From: Microbaculum marinisediminis
Lineage (GTDB): Bacteria > Pseudomonadota > Alphaproteobacteria > Rhizobiales > Tepidamorphaceae
NCBI RefSeq assembly: GCF_025397915.1
Contig: NZ_JALIDZ010000006.1
Span: 248,001-312,000 of the forward strand
Length of the DNA: 64,000 nt
Reading direction: 5' to 3'
Position 1 is the first letter of the stretch, and the number at the start of each line of letters is the position of its first letter. The position numbers and the translations under genes were made by a program. The notes below the pieces were generated by a model that had not been told where the DNA came from, did no database searches, and saw only the letters and a program-made list of their open reading frames with translations. Shown piece by piece: positions 10,372 to 19,124 of this stretch.

Positions 10372-12342
10372 ATGATTAAGACGCTCCTCATCGCCAACCG
10401 TGGCGAGATCGCCTGCCGTATCATCAGTACGGCCCGCCGCATGGGGCTCACGACGGTTGCCGTCTACTCGGACGCCGATGCCAATGCCATGCATGCGAGT
10501 ATGGCGGATATCGCCGTGCCGATCGGCCCGGCGGCGGTCAACGAGAGCTATCTGGTCGCCGAGCGCATCATCGCCGCGGCCCGGGAGGCGGGGGCGGACG
10601 CAATCCATCCGGGTTATGGCTTCCTGTCGGAGAACGCCGCGTTTGCCGAGGCGTGCGCCGCCAACGGCATCGTATTCGTCGGCCCGCCGGCATCGGCGAT
10701 CAAGGCGATGGGGCTGAAGGACGAAGCGAAGGCGTTGATGGACAAGGCCGGGGTACCGGTGGTGCCGGGATTTCACGGTGCGCGTCAGGAGCCGGAGTTC
10801 CTGCACGAGAAAGCCTACGAGATCGGCTATCCGGTGCTGATCAAGGCGGTCGCCGGCGGCGGTGGCAAGGGGATGCGGCGCGTCGACAAGGCGATCGAAT
10901 TCGACGACGCGCTGGCCGGCGCCAAACGTGAAGCCAAGGCGGCGTTTGGTGACGACCGGGTCCTGATAGAGAAGTTCGTCTCCCAGCCGCGCCATATCGA
11001 GATGCAGGTCTTCGGCGACAGCCATGGCAACGCCGTGCACCTGTTCGAACGCGACTGCTCGCTGCAGCGCCGTCATCAGAAAGTGATCGAGGAGGCGCCG
11101 GCGCCCGGCATGACCGAAGGCCTCCGCGCCAGGATGGGGCAGGCGGCGGTCAAGGCGGCGCTTGCCGTCGGCTATCAGGGCGCTGGCACGATCGAGTTCA
11201 TCGTCGATGGCTCGAAGCCATTGTCGGACGAGACGCCCTTCTACTTCATGGAGATGAATACCCGCCTGCAGGTGGAGCATCCGGTGACCGAGGAGATCAC
11301 CGGACAGGATCTGGTCGAATGGCAGATCCGCGTCGCCTCGGGCGAGCCGCTGCCGCTCGCCCAGGAGGAAATAACGATCAACGGCCATGCAGTGGAGGCG
11401 CGGCTTTACGCCGAGGACCCGGACAACGGGTTCCTGCCTTCGACCGGCCATCTGCATGTCCTGTCGCTGTTCGAGGGGGAGGGCATCCGCATCGACACCG
11501 GCGTCAGCGAAGGCGATGACGTCAGCCCGTTCTACGATCCGATGATCGCCAAGGTGATCGCCCACGGCGAAACCCGCGACGAGGCTCTCGATCTGCTGTC
11601 GCAGAGCCTGGATGCGAGCATGGTCGCCGGCCCGCGCACCAATCTCGGCTTCCTTCGGCGTCTGGTGGACGATCCGGACTTTCGCGCGGTTCGCTTCGAT
11701 ACCGGCCTGATCGACCGCAAGCTCGATACGCTCGTCTCGGCCGCGCCGGGAGTGAGAGAGGCGGCAATTGCGCTCGGCACGCTGCGGCTCGTCGATCGCG
11801 AGCAGGAGCGCGTCGAGATGGAGCGGCTCAATCGTTCGAACGAGATCTACAGCCCATGGAGCGTCGCCGACGGCTTTCAGCTCGGCGCGGGCCGAATGAC
11901 GGCCGAGCCGCTGGTCGTCGACGGAGCGCAGGACACCGTTCCTGTCGAATGGGTGGATGGCGAACCGGCCATCCGCGTCTCGCACCCGGACGATGGGGAA
12001 GAGGAGATCGAAGCCGATTTGATCGACGCCCCGGACGGCATCTACGTTCTCGTCGATGGTCGTCAGTTTCTCGTCGCCGCACGCGACCCGTTCTCGGTCG
12101 ATCTGGACGCCGCCGATGGCGACGCCGTCATCAAGGCGCCGATGCACGGCAAGGTGGTCTCCGTTCATGTCGAGGAAGGCCAGGCCGTCGAGCGCGGCCA
12201 GAAGCTCGCCGTCATCGAGGCGATGAAGATGGAACACACCCTGACCGCGGGGCGCGCCGGCACGGTCTCCGAAGTCGCCGCCGGTGCCGGCGACCAGGTC
12301 GGCGAAGGGCAGAAACTGATCGTCGTTCACGCCGAGGAGTGA
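10372..12342 (+). CDS. Biotin-dependent acyl-CoA carboxylase alpha subunit (methylcrotonyl-CoA type most likely)
   Basis: Biotin carboxylase plus biotin carrier in one chain of 656 residues. Residues 1-110 form the carboxylase N domain (MIKTLLIANRGEIACRI), about 115-325 the ATP-grasp domain with the glycine-rich AGGGGKGMR, then the C domain, a linker, and a biotinyl domain where Lys619 in AMKM is the attachment site. The motif EITGQDLVEWQIRVASGEPLP resembles 3-methylcrotonyl-CoA carboxylase more than propionyl-CoA carboxylase. The matching carboxyltransferase beta subunit is not adjacent, so substrate assignment is tentative. ATG at 10372 lies 60 bp after sdaA. Confidence 0.9.
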   Translation: MIKTLLIANRGEIACRIISTARRMGLTTVAVYSDADANAMHASMADIAVPIGPAAVNESYLVAERIIAAAREAGADAIHPGYGFLSENAAFAEACAANGIVFVGPPASAIKAMGLKDEAKALMDKAGVPVVPGFHGARQEPEFLHEKAYEIGYPVLIKAVAGGGGKGMRRVDKAIEFDDALAGAKREAKAAFGDDRVLIEKFVSQPRHIEMQVFGDSHGNAVHLFERDCSLQRRHQKVIEEAPAPGMTEGLRARMGQAAVKAALAVGYQGAGTIEFIVDGSKPLSDETPFYFMEMNTRLQVEHPVTEEITGQDLVEWQIRVASGEPLPLAQEEITINGHAVEARLYAEDPDNGFLPSTGHLHVLSLFEGEGIRIDTGVSEGDDVSPFYDPMIAKVIAHGETRDEALDLLSQSLDASMVAGPRTNLGFLRRLVDDPDFRAVRFDTGLIDRKLDTLVSAAPGVREAAIALGTLRLVDREQERVEMERLNRSNEIYSPWSVADGFQLGAGRMTAEPLVVDGAQDTVPVEWVDGEPAIRVSHPDDGEEEIEADLIDAPDGIYVLVDGRQFLVAARDPFSVDLDAADGDAVIKAPMHGKVVSVHVEEGQAVERGQKLAVIEAMKMEHTLTAGRAGTVSEVAAGAGDQVGEGQKLIVVHAEE

Positions 12343-12449
12343 GGCCCGAAGAGTGAGGAGCCGGCACCGCGCCGCCGTAGAGAACCGGCGCTCACGGTTT
12401 CGGCGGGCCGGTCGTCTGTCTCGCGGGCTGGCCGCGCAAACGCGTGTCG

Positions 12450-13472
12450 CTATTGCGCGATGATCTCGACTTCGGCGTCGCGACCGGCTTCCACGACGAA
12501 ATCGCGGCTGTAGAGCTTCTCGTCGTGGCGGGCGACGACGGAATATTCCCCGGCCGCCAGTACATGGGTTGGGAAGGCGCCGTAGCTCTCCTTCACCACG
12601 TCGCCGCCCGGCGAGAGAATGCTCCAGGCGGTGTTGGCCAGGGCCTCCCCGCCGGCTTCGTTGACGAGCTTCAGCGTGATGGCGGCGGCCCGATGCTTGA
12701 TCGTCGCGTCGGTTAGCTGCCCCGGCTTCACCAGGATGTCGGCACGCATCACCGAATTGCTGTCGCCGAAGCGGCTGACCACGTGATAGCTGCCGGCGTT
12801 CAGGCGGATGACCTTGCCGGGCTCGGCCTGTTCCACCAGAAGCTTCCGCTGTCCGTACTCGTCCTGCTCGGACGAATAGACCGATACCGAGATCTGCTTG
12901 GATGGGATCGGCTCGTCCAGGACGCCGATCGCCGCCAGCCGCATACCGCCGGCATTCAGGTCGAGCGTCTGTTCGGCCGGGCCCTCGCGCAACGATACCC
13001 GGCTGGCGGTGTTGGCAAGACCATAGGAGACGTGAACGATGTAGTCGTCAGCCGGCAGCGTGAAGATCGGAGCGGAGGCGTCGCTCTCCTCGACCAGCTC
13101 GAACGACCCGTCGACTCCCGGTTGCGCCCGGTAGATCCGCCACGCCAGGCCGTCGACGAGCATGTCGCCTTCCTCGGAAAGACGCGCGGCGAGCCGCATC
13201 TGCCGATCCGGTCGGACGAGGTCGGCGGCCGCATCGCCGAACGCGCTGTCCGGGTCGATGTTGAGCCCCTGCAGCAGGTCGAGCGGCGCACCCGGGCTTT
13301 CGCCCATGGGGGCGGCCCTGGGCGGCTCGACCATCAGCGGTCGTTCACGGGGAATCGGAATTGTGTTCTGCGCGACCAGGATCGGATCGGAAGGCACGAC
13401 CGCCGAGTTCTCCGCCGCTGTGCTGCCTGCGATCAACCCGACCGATAACACCGCGAAAACGGCAGTTTTCAT
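12450..13472 (-). CDS. Secreted repeat protein, partner/paralogue of the neighbouring vWA protein
   Basis: I do not recognise a named family. The 340-residue product begins with a signal peptide (MKTAVFAVLSVGLIAGSTAA, then ENS) and a proline-rich segment (residues 35-65). Three imperfect beta-rich repeats of about 80 residues follow (roughly 90-172, 176-259, 262-339). Each contains an aromatic-x-I/V-Y/S core and a turn such as LPADDYIVHVSY, LNAGSYHVVSRF or LAAGEYSVVARH. The same repeat, with the same turn (LPAGKYLVVARS), builds the C-terminal half of the vWA protein encoded just upstream at 13672-15621, so the two genes share an ancestor and probably a periplasmic or surface site of action. 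The start at 13472 is chosen for the signal peptide; ATG at 13511 is possible. Confidence 0.72.
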   Translation of the reverse strand: MKTAVFAVLSVGLIAGSTAAENSAVVPSDPILVAQNTIPIPRERPLMVEPPRAAPMGESPGAPLDLLQGLNIDPDSAFGDAAADLVRPDRQMRLAARLSEEGDMLVDGLAWRIYRAQPGVDGSFELVEESDASAPIFTLPADDYIVHVSYGLANTASRVSLREGPAEQTLDLNAGGMRLAAIGVLDEPIPSKQISVSVYSSEQDEYGQRKLLVEQAEPGKVIRLNAGSYHVVSRFGDSNSVMRADILVKPGQLTDATIKHRAAAITLKLVNEAGGEALANTAWSILSPGGDVVKESYGAFPTHVLAAGEYSVVARHDEKLYSRDFVVEAGRDAEVEIIAQ

Positions 13473-13557
13473 CAAGGTTCGAAGGTGCAATTGGCGGAGT
13501 CTCAAGCGCATCCGGCTGCTTTGGTCCAGGTAGGTTACCCACGCAGTTCGCCGCGCC

Positions 13558-13587
13558 GAAAATCCGGCCGGTAGGGGCCGGCCGGAT
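13558..13587 (-). terminator. Rho-independent terminator after the vWA gene
   Basis: A perfect 10-bp inverted repeat (ATCCGGCCGG / CCGGCCGGAT, loop of six) at 13562-13587. On the minus strand it is followed by TTTTC. It lies 84 bp downstream of the vWA gene stop and before the paralogous gene at 13472, so the two paralogues probably have separate transcripts. Confidence 0.6.
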
Positions 13588-13671
13588 CTTCTGTACGCGA
13601 ACGGCGCTAATACGGGCCGCGAATATGGCACCGAAAAGGCGTGCGGTGCCAAGCCCTACCCGGGAAAATCG

Positions 13672-15621
13672 TTACTGCGCCGGCGCCATCCCGATTTCGA
13701 GGGTCTGTCCACTGGCGACCGTGAAGGCCCGCGTGGCGGTCTTGTCGCCGACGATCAGGCGGGCTTCATAGTCGCCCGGCGCCAGTACGTAGCTGACATC
13801 TTGGCGCGTTGTCGCACCGATCTGCTTGCCGGCCGCATCGTTGATTTCCCAGCGAATCCGCTCCTCGGGGTCGCCGTCCACGGCGAACCGGACGAAGCCG
13901 GCCTGCTGTTCGATCGTGATTTCCGAAAGCTGGCCGGCCGGAACGCTGACATCTGCCTCGGCAATGACGTTTTGGCTCCCGAGCCGGGCGATGACGCGAT
14001 AGCTGCCGGCGGGAAGACGAAGGACCGGCTCCTGCCTGGCCGTTGCCGTGATCTTCTTGCGCTTTCCGGACATGTCCTGGGAACCCGATTCGATTTCGTA
14101 GCGGAATCCGACGTCCGGAATGGCACCGGACAGGCCCGCGACCTGGGTGGACAGTTTCAGCGCGCCGACCTCCATCACGATCGTGCGCTCGGTACGCTGG
14201 TTGGCTACGACCTCGACCTCGGTCGACACCTCCGCCTGGCCGGAACGAGCCACCACCAGGTATTTTCCGGCCGGCAGGCCGAATTCCGCGACGTCTCGGC
14301 CAGACCGAGTCACGTCCTTGCGTTTGCCCGACAGGTCGGCGGCCGCCTCGTAGACGGTGAAGTGCATGTCGTCGAGCGGCTCGCCGCCTTCAGTGGCGGT
14401 CGCCGAGATCACCAGGATGCCGGCGCCCAGGACGAGGGTCTCCTCGGTGAGCTTGCCGGCCGCGACGGTGACCTCCTTGCCGCCGCTGGCGCTCTTGTAC
14501 TTTCCTTCCAGCCAGTAAGTACCGGCGGGTACGAAGAAATCGCCCTTGGCGCTGCCGGAGCGGGCGATCTCCTGGCGTTTGCCCTGCATGTCCTTTTCGC
14601 TGCCATAGAGGGTCCAGTAGGCATCTTCCAGCGGCTCGGCGCCTTCCGCCGGTACCGCGACGGCGGTCAGGCGACCGGCGCCGAGGACGAATACCTCGTC
14701 TGCAACGGCCCCTTCGGGCACCTCGATCTCGCGGGCCTGCTTGGCCTGCTTGTAGGAGACCTCGACCCAATACCTGCCGGGCGCAACCTCGAGCGTCGCC
14801 ACCGGGCTGCCGCTGCGCTTCACTTCCTTGCGCTTGCCGTTCTGGTCGGCATCCGCCTCGTAGATCACCCAGTACGGTCCGGACGACAGCACCTCTGCGC
14901 CTTCGGTGGGAACCGCGGAAAGCTTGAGATTCGGACCGGTCTGCGCCGGTTCCGGGGCCGGTTCGGGAGCCGGTTCCGGTTCGGTGGCGGCAACCTCGCG
15001 CACCGCGGTGTCGAGCGCGTCGGTCAGTTCGCCGGCGTTGCGCGCCTGGAAGAACTGACCGCCGGTACGATCGGCAAGGCAGGAGAAGCTGGCGGCTTCC
15101 TCGGCGCTCACGTCGAAGCCAACGACGTGGACGGTGAAGTCGACTCCGGCGGCTTCAAGGTCGGCGGCGAGTCGGCAAGGGTCGGCATTGCAGGTCTCGA
15201 TGCCGTCGGAGACCAGGATCACCGTCGACGGCACGTCGCTGTAGCGCAGTTCCTCCGCCGCGCGCCGCACGGCCTCCGTCAGCGGCGTCTTGCCCTTCGG
15301 CTTGATCGCGTCGATCACCGACATGTAGCGCTGGCGATCGACCGGCCCGACCGGGATCACGGTTTCGATGTCGCCGCAATCGCCTTCCGAGCGGTGGCCG
15401 TAGGCGATCACGCCCAGGCTCATGTCAGCGGGAATGTCGCCGAGCACGTCGCGCACCACGTCGCGGGCGATGACGATCTTGTTCTTGCCGTCGATCTGCC
15501 CCCACATGCTGTTGGAGGCGTCGAGCACCAGCATCACGTTGCGCTGTTGGGCTTGGGCGGAGGGAAGAAAAACGAGAGCGGTGAAAAGAAACAACGAAAA
15601 TGCGACGATTCGTTTGAACAT
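13672..15621 (-). CDS. Secreted von Willebrand A domain protein with five tandem beta repeats
   Basis: Exported protein of 649 residues. The signal peptide ends near AQAQQ (residue 24). The vWA domain (27-210) has an intact metal-ion-dependent adhesion site: DASNS (34-38), Thr112 and Asp139. A proline/glutamate linker (214-228, EPAPEPAPEP) leads into five tandem repeats of about 84 residues (231-313, 315-398, 400-483, 485-571, 573-646). Four of them carry the signature GKRK/Q-E/D/K-V/I, and all five carry a VAPG or LPAG turn before a tyrosine. vWA domains bind ligands through a divalent metal; the repeat domains look like immunoglobulin or PEGA-like beta sandwiches. Likely a periplasmic or surface adhesion/scaffold protein, but the partner is unknown. 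Confidence 0.82.
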   Translation of the reverse strand: MFKRIVAFSLFLFTALVFLPSAQAQQRNVMLVLDASNSMWGQIDGKNKIVIARDVVRDVLGDIPADMSLGVIAYGHRSEGDCGDIETVIPVGPVDRQRYMSVIDAIKPKGKTPLTEAVRRAAEELRYSDVPSTVILVSDGIETCNADPCRLAADLEAAGVDFTVHVVGFDVSAEEAASFSCLADRTGGQFFQARNAGELTDALDTAVREVAATEPEPAPEPAPEPAQTGPNLKLSAVPTEGAEVLSSGPYWVIYEADADQNGKRKEVKRSGSPVATLEVAPGRYWVEVSYKQAKQAREIEVPEGAVADEVFVLGAGRLTAVAVPAEGAEPLEDAYWTLYGSEKDMQGKRQEIARSGSAKGDFFVPAGTYWLEGKYKSASGGKEVTVAAGKLTEETLVLGAGILVISATATEGGEPLDDMHFTVYEAAADLSGKRKDVTRSGRDVAEFGLPAGKYLVVARSGQAEVSTEVEVVANQRTERTIVMEVGALKLSTQVAGLSGAIPDVGFRYEIESGSQDMSGKRKKITATARQEPVLRLPAGSYRVIARLGSQNVIAEADVSVPAGQLSEITIEQQAGFVRFAVDGDPEERIRWEINDAAGKQIGATTRQDVSYVLAPGDYEARLIVGDKTATRAFTVASGQTLEIGMAPAQ

Positions 15622-15740
15622 TGCTTTGGAAATCCCGATCTGACCACGCTAAAAAACCGCAACCTGTCGAAAGAGTACCGGTGCAGGATGACGCGACGAT
15701 ACCTTGCGCCGGGCTCCAGAAGAAGAGCCACTCCACGGTT

Positions 15741-16322
15741 ATGAACAAGCCCAATACCGACTTGATGACATATCTGTCGACCCGCCGGTCGATCCCGTCG
15801 GCGAAACTGGTCGAGCCCGCGCCGTCGAAACCCGAACTGGACCGGATCCTGACGATTGCGGCCCGCGTGCCAGACCACGGCAAGCTGGCGCCGTGGCGCT
15901 TCGTCGTGATCGCGGGGGAGGCGCGGTCCGTGTTCGTCGACCGATTGATGGCGATCTGGCGCGCCAATCATCCCGACGCGTCCGCCGAGGCCGAGGCTGT
16001 CGAGCGCGGCAAGAAGGAGGGCGGACCGCTCGTGGTGGCGGTGATCTCGCGCACGAGTGAGCACCCCAAGGTACCCGCCTGGGAGCAGGAGCTGTCGGCC
16101 GGGGCCGCGTGCATGAACCTGCTTCATGCCGCCCATGCCAGCGGCTATGCCGGCCAGTGGCTGACAGGTTGGCCCGCGTTCGATGCCGACGTGGCGACGT
16201 TGCTCGCGGTGGAAGCCAACGAGCGGATCGCCGGATTCGTCTATATCGGTACGCCGGCGGAGCCGCCGAGCGAGCGCGACCGGCCCGATCTGTCCAAGAT
16301 CGTCACAGAGTGGCGAGGCTGA
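15741..16322 (+). CDS. Nitroreductase family protein (YdjA-like)
   Basis: FMN-dependent oxidoreductase of 193 residues. The N terminus has the flavin-phosphate motif STRRSIPSAKL, followed by AARVPDHGKLAPWRF, which matches the short YdjA-type nitroreductases. The C-terminal GFVYIGTP strand is also typical. The physiological substrate is unknown for this family; dehydrogenation or nitro/quinone reduction with NAD(P)H are possibilities. ATG at 15741 gives the family N terminus, whereas an upstream in-frame ATG at 15621 would overlap the divergent vWA gene. It ends one base before the start of the HAD gene, so the two are co-transcribed. Confidence 0.88.
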   Translation: MNKPNTDLMTYLSTRRSIPSAKLVEPAPSKPELDRILTIAARVPDHGKLAPWRFVVIAGEARSVFVDRLMAIWRANHPDASAEAEAVERGKKEGGPLVVAVISRTSEHPKVPAWEQELSAGAACMNLLHAAHASGYAGQWLTGWPAFDADVATLLAVEANERIAGFVYIGTPAEPPSERDRPDLSKIVTEWRG

Positions 16323-16323
16323 C

Positions 16324-17070
16324 ATGAGGCCGCGACGCCGGATTCGCGGCGTATTGCTCGACAAGGACGGTACGCTGATCGACTGCGATGCCACCTGGGC
16401 GCCGGTGATCCGCCACCTCGCGGTCGAACTCTCCCCGTCGGGCGATCCAGAGGACCTGGTCGAAGCCGCCGGCCTCGACCGCGAGACCGGGCGCCTGAGG
16501 GCGGGCTCGATCTGGGCCGCGGGCTCGACGCGCGATCTCGTCCGGTTGTGGTGGCCGTCCGCGGACGCGGAAGAGGCGCGCGAACTGGCGACGCGGATCG
16601 ACGCGATCTGCGCCGTGAAGGGACCTGAAAACGTGGTGCCGCTGCTGGATCTTCACGGATTGATCCGCGATCTGCGCGCGCGCGGGCTGGAAGTCGGGAT
16701 CGCCACCAACGATTCCACCGTCGCTCTGGCGGCCTTCATCGACAAACTGGGGCTGACCGGCCGCATCGACCACCTGATCGGATACGACAGTGTCGCCCGG
16801 CCGAAACCGGAGGCGGACATGGTCCATGCCTTTTGCGATGCCGCCGGGCTGCATCCGGGCGAGGTCGCCGTCGTCGGTGACAATACGCATGACCTGGATA
16901 TGGCGCGTGCGGCCGGCGCAGGCTGGGCCGTCGGTGTGCTGACGGGCACCAGCGACAGGGCCCATCTCGAGCCGCATGCCGACGTCATACTCGAAGGCGT
17001 GTCCGAGCTGGTGGCCTGGCTGGAGCAGACGAACGGCCGGCCGGCTTCGTCCACAGCCGCGAAAGAGTGA
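16324..17070 (+). CDS. HAD-superfamily hydrolase (phosphoglycolate-phosphatase-like)
   Basis: Haloacid-dehalogenase phosphatase of 248 residues. Motif I is LDKDGTLID (residues 13-21), which supplies the nucleophile and acid aspartates; motif II is ATNDST, motif III the lysine in RPKPEAD, and motif IV VGDNTHDLDMA. An alpha-helical cap lies between motifs I and II, as in phosphoglycolate phosphatases, but the substrate cannot be fixed. ATG at 16324 follows the nitroreductase stop by one base, suggesting translational coupling. Confidence 0.9.
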   Translation: MRPRRRIRGVLLDKDGTLIDCDATWAPVIRHLAVELSPSGDPEDLVEAAGLDRETGRLRAGSIWAAGSTRDLVRLWWPSADAEEARELATRIDAICAVKGPENVVPLLDLHGLIRDLRARGLEVGIATNDSTVALAAFIDKLGLTGRIDHLIGYDSVARPKPEADMVHAFCDAAGLHPGEVAVVGDNTHDLDMARAAGAGWAVGVLTGTSDRAHLEPHADVILEGVSELVAWLEQTNGRPASSTAAKE

Positions 17071-17116
17071 GACCGGCGGATTTGCGGTTTCCGGGGAACG
17101 GACTAGTTTCGGTGGC

Positions 17117-17554
17117 ATGACCGTCAACCTGATCAAGCTCTGCGTCGGCGCGGACTCCGTCGAGGACCTGACAGGCTGGATCGCCGAACGTCTCGCCGAC
17201 AAGCAGAGACGTGGCGTTCCGGCCGAGCAGGTCCATGTCACCCGCATGACGCCGAAGCGGCAGGACGATATCCTCGACGGCGGGTCGCTGTACTGGGTGA
17301 TCAAGGGCATCATCCAGTGCCGTCAGCGCATTCTGGAGCTGCGCCCGGTGACGGGGGAGGACGGCGTAGCCCGCTGTGGCATCGTTCTCGATCCCGATGT
17401 GCGGCTGGTCGAGCCGCGCCCGCGTGGCGCTTTCCAGGGCTGGCGCTATCTTGACGCCAAGGACGCGCCGCCGGATCTGGGAGACAAGACGAGCGGCATT
17501 GCCGATATGCCGGCCGCCATGCGCCGGGAGCTTGTCGAACTGGGCCTGCTTTAG
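17117..17554 (+). CDS. DUF1489 family protein
   Basis: Conserved alphaproteobacterial protein of 145 residues with no known function. It starts MTVNLIKLCVGADSVEDL, has the central LYWVIKGIIQCRQRIL segment and ends in a short helical tail, matching DUF1489 across its whole length. No signal peptide or membrane helix is visible, so it is probably cytoplasmic. It follows the HAD gene by 46 bp on the same strand. ATG at 17117 is chosen because conservation begins there. Confidence 0.86.
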   Translation: MTVNLIKLCVGADSVEDLTGWIAERLADKQRRGVPAEQVHVTRMTPKRQDDILDGGSLYWVIKGIIQCRQRILELRPVTGEDGVARCGIVLDPDVRLVEPRPRGAFQGWRYLDAKDAPPDLGDKTSGIADMPAAMRRELVELGLL

Positions 17555-17655
17555 GCCTTGCCGAGGCGGCGCGCAGGCCTCGGTTGCGATTTCGTCGCAA
17601 CGCGCCAATCTTACTAGGATAGAGAAACGATTGCCTCGGGAGGCAGCGAAGAGCC

Positions 17656-18390
17656 ATGTCGGGGGAGCGGAAAGCCCCTGTAACCCGCCAGGAAGGCGGC
17701 AAGATCGAGGAGGCGAGCTCGCGCTCCGAGATCGACGCGTTTCTGAAGCAGGCGCACACGATGACGCCCGCCAACACCGGCGGCGCGCGCGGTCGACTCA
17801 TCTTCGCGCTGGACGCCACCATGAGCCGGCAGCCGACCTGGGACAGCGCCTGCCAGCTCCAGGCGGAAATGTTCAACGAGACGGCCCAGATCGGCGGTCT
17901 GGACGTGCAGCTTCTCTATTTCCGCGGCTTCAACGAGTGCCGGGCGAGCCGCTGGGTCAGCGATCCCAAGGCGCTCGCCGACCTGATGACGCGGATCGAT
18001 TGCCGCGGCGGGCACACACAGATCCGCCGGGCCCTGGCGCACGTGCGCAACGAGTCCCGCAAGAAGCCCGTGCAGGCACTCGTCTACATCGGCGATTGCA
18101 TGGAGGAATCCATCGACGACCTGTGCGCCGTGGCCGGCGAGATCGGCATGACCGGCACGCGGGCCTTCATGTTCCACGAGGGCCGCGATGCGATCGCCGA
18201 GAAGGCGTTCCGCGAGATCGCCCGTTTGACCAACGGTGCCTATTGCCGTTTCGACACGGGATCGGCCCAGCACCTGCGCGAGCTGCTGGCGGCGGTCGCC
18301 GTCTATGCGGCCGGTGGCCGGGCGGCGCTGGTCGATTACGGCCGGAAGGGTGGCGGCCAGGCCCGGCTGCTGCTCCAACAGATGCGGTGA
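17656..18390 (+). CDS. Cytoplasmic vWA-domain protein
   Basis: The 244-residue protein has a short charged N terminus (1-45) and a single vWA fold (47-235). The metal site reads DATMS (53-57), so the first serine of DxSxS is replaced by threonine, with a likely third-loop threonine in GGHTQI and an aspartate in YIGDC. It has no signal peptide. It lies 12 bp upstream of the membrane J-protein gene; the pair recurs in Rhizobiales as far as I recall, which suggests a shared task in protein quality control or complex assembly. That function is inference. Confidence 0.82.
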   Translation: MSGERKAPVTRQEGGKIEEASSRSEIDAFLKQAHTMTPANTGGARGRLIFALDATMSRQPTWDSACQLQAEMFNETAQIGGLDVQLLYFRGFNECRASRWVSDPKALADLMTRIDCRGGHTQIRRALAHVRNESRKKPVQALVYIGDCMEESIDDLCAVAGEIGMTGTRAFMFHEGRDAIAEKAFREIARLTNGAYCRFDTGSAQHLRELLAAVAVYAAGGRAALVDYGRKGGGQARLLLQQMR

Positions 18391-18402
18391 GGCGAGCTGG
18401 GT

Positions 18403-19119
18403 ATGGGGCCGTTTCTGCTTGGTCTGATCGGACTGATTCTTCTGGTGATCGCGGCGAACGCCTTCACCAAGGCCAATCCCGCGACGCTTGCGGCGAGTCT
18501 GCGCAAGGGCGTGGGCGGCGCCTTGCTTCTCGGCGCGGTCGGTCTGGCGCTGATCGGACGCTGGCAGCTTGCCGCGCCGCTGGCGATCGTCGGGTTCTCG
18601 CTGTTCGGGTTCGGCCGCAACCCGTTCGCCGGGCTTGGGTCGCGTTCGAACCGATCGGCGGGCCAGACCTCGACCGTACGCTCGCCCTGGCTCGAGATGA
18701 GACTCGATCACGACAGCGGGCGTATGGAGGGAACCGTGCTGCGCGGGCAGTACGCCGGGCGTTCGCTGGAATCGCTTGAGGTCGACAGCCTGCTGGACAT
18801 GCTGTCCGAGCTCGACGACACGGAGAGCCGGCAGCTACTCGAAGCGTATCTGGACCGCCGGGCGCCCGGATGGAGTGAAGACGGAGAGGCTGACGCGGCA
18901 ACGGGGGCGGGCGGCCCGCGACACACTGGGCCAATGACGGCGGAGGAGGCCTATCAGGTTCTGGGCGTTGAGCCGGGGGCCGACGAGGCCGAGATCCGGC
19001 GTGCGCACAAGGAGCTCATGATGAAGCTCCATCCCGACCGGGGCGGATCGACCTACCTTGCCGCGAAGATCAACGAGGCCAAGGAGTTTCTGCTTGGCAA
19101 ACATCGCCGCCGCTCCTGA
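18403..19119 (+). CDS. Membrane-anchored J-domain protein (Pam18/Tim14-like)
   Basis: DnaK co-chaperone of 238 residues with reversed topology compared with DnaJ. Two hydrophobic segments lie at the N terminus (about 3-20 and 38-70), then a charged linker (75-175), and a C-terminal J-domain (178-238). The HPD tripeptide that stimulates the Hsp70 ATPase is at 210-212. The tail [18 protein letters not shown] closely resembles the mitochondrial import-motor subunit Pam18/Tim14, which has the same membrane-then-J layout. It probably recruits DnaK to the inner membrane; its client is unknown. Coupled to the preceding vWA gene by a 12-bp gap. Confidence 0.87.
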   Translation: MGPFLLGLIGLILLVIAANAFTKANPATLAASLRKGVGGALLLGAVGLALIGRWQLAAPLAIVGFSLFGFGRNPFAGLGSRSNRSAGQTSTVRSPWLEMRLDHDSGRMEGTVLRGQYAGRSLESLEVDSLLDMLSELDDTESRQLLEAYLDRRAPGWSEDGEADAATGAGGPRHTGPMTAEEAYQVLGVEPGADEAEIRRAHKELMMKLHPDRGGSTYLAAKINEAKEFLLGKHRRRS

Positions 19120-19124
19120 CCCGG

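Noticed and set aside
10243-12330. Minus-strand frame of 695 codons opposite the carboxylase gene
   Set aside because: Antisense to a gene with clear biotin and ATP-grasp motifs; composition typical of a GC-rich shadow.
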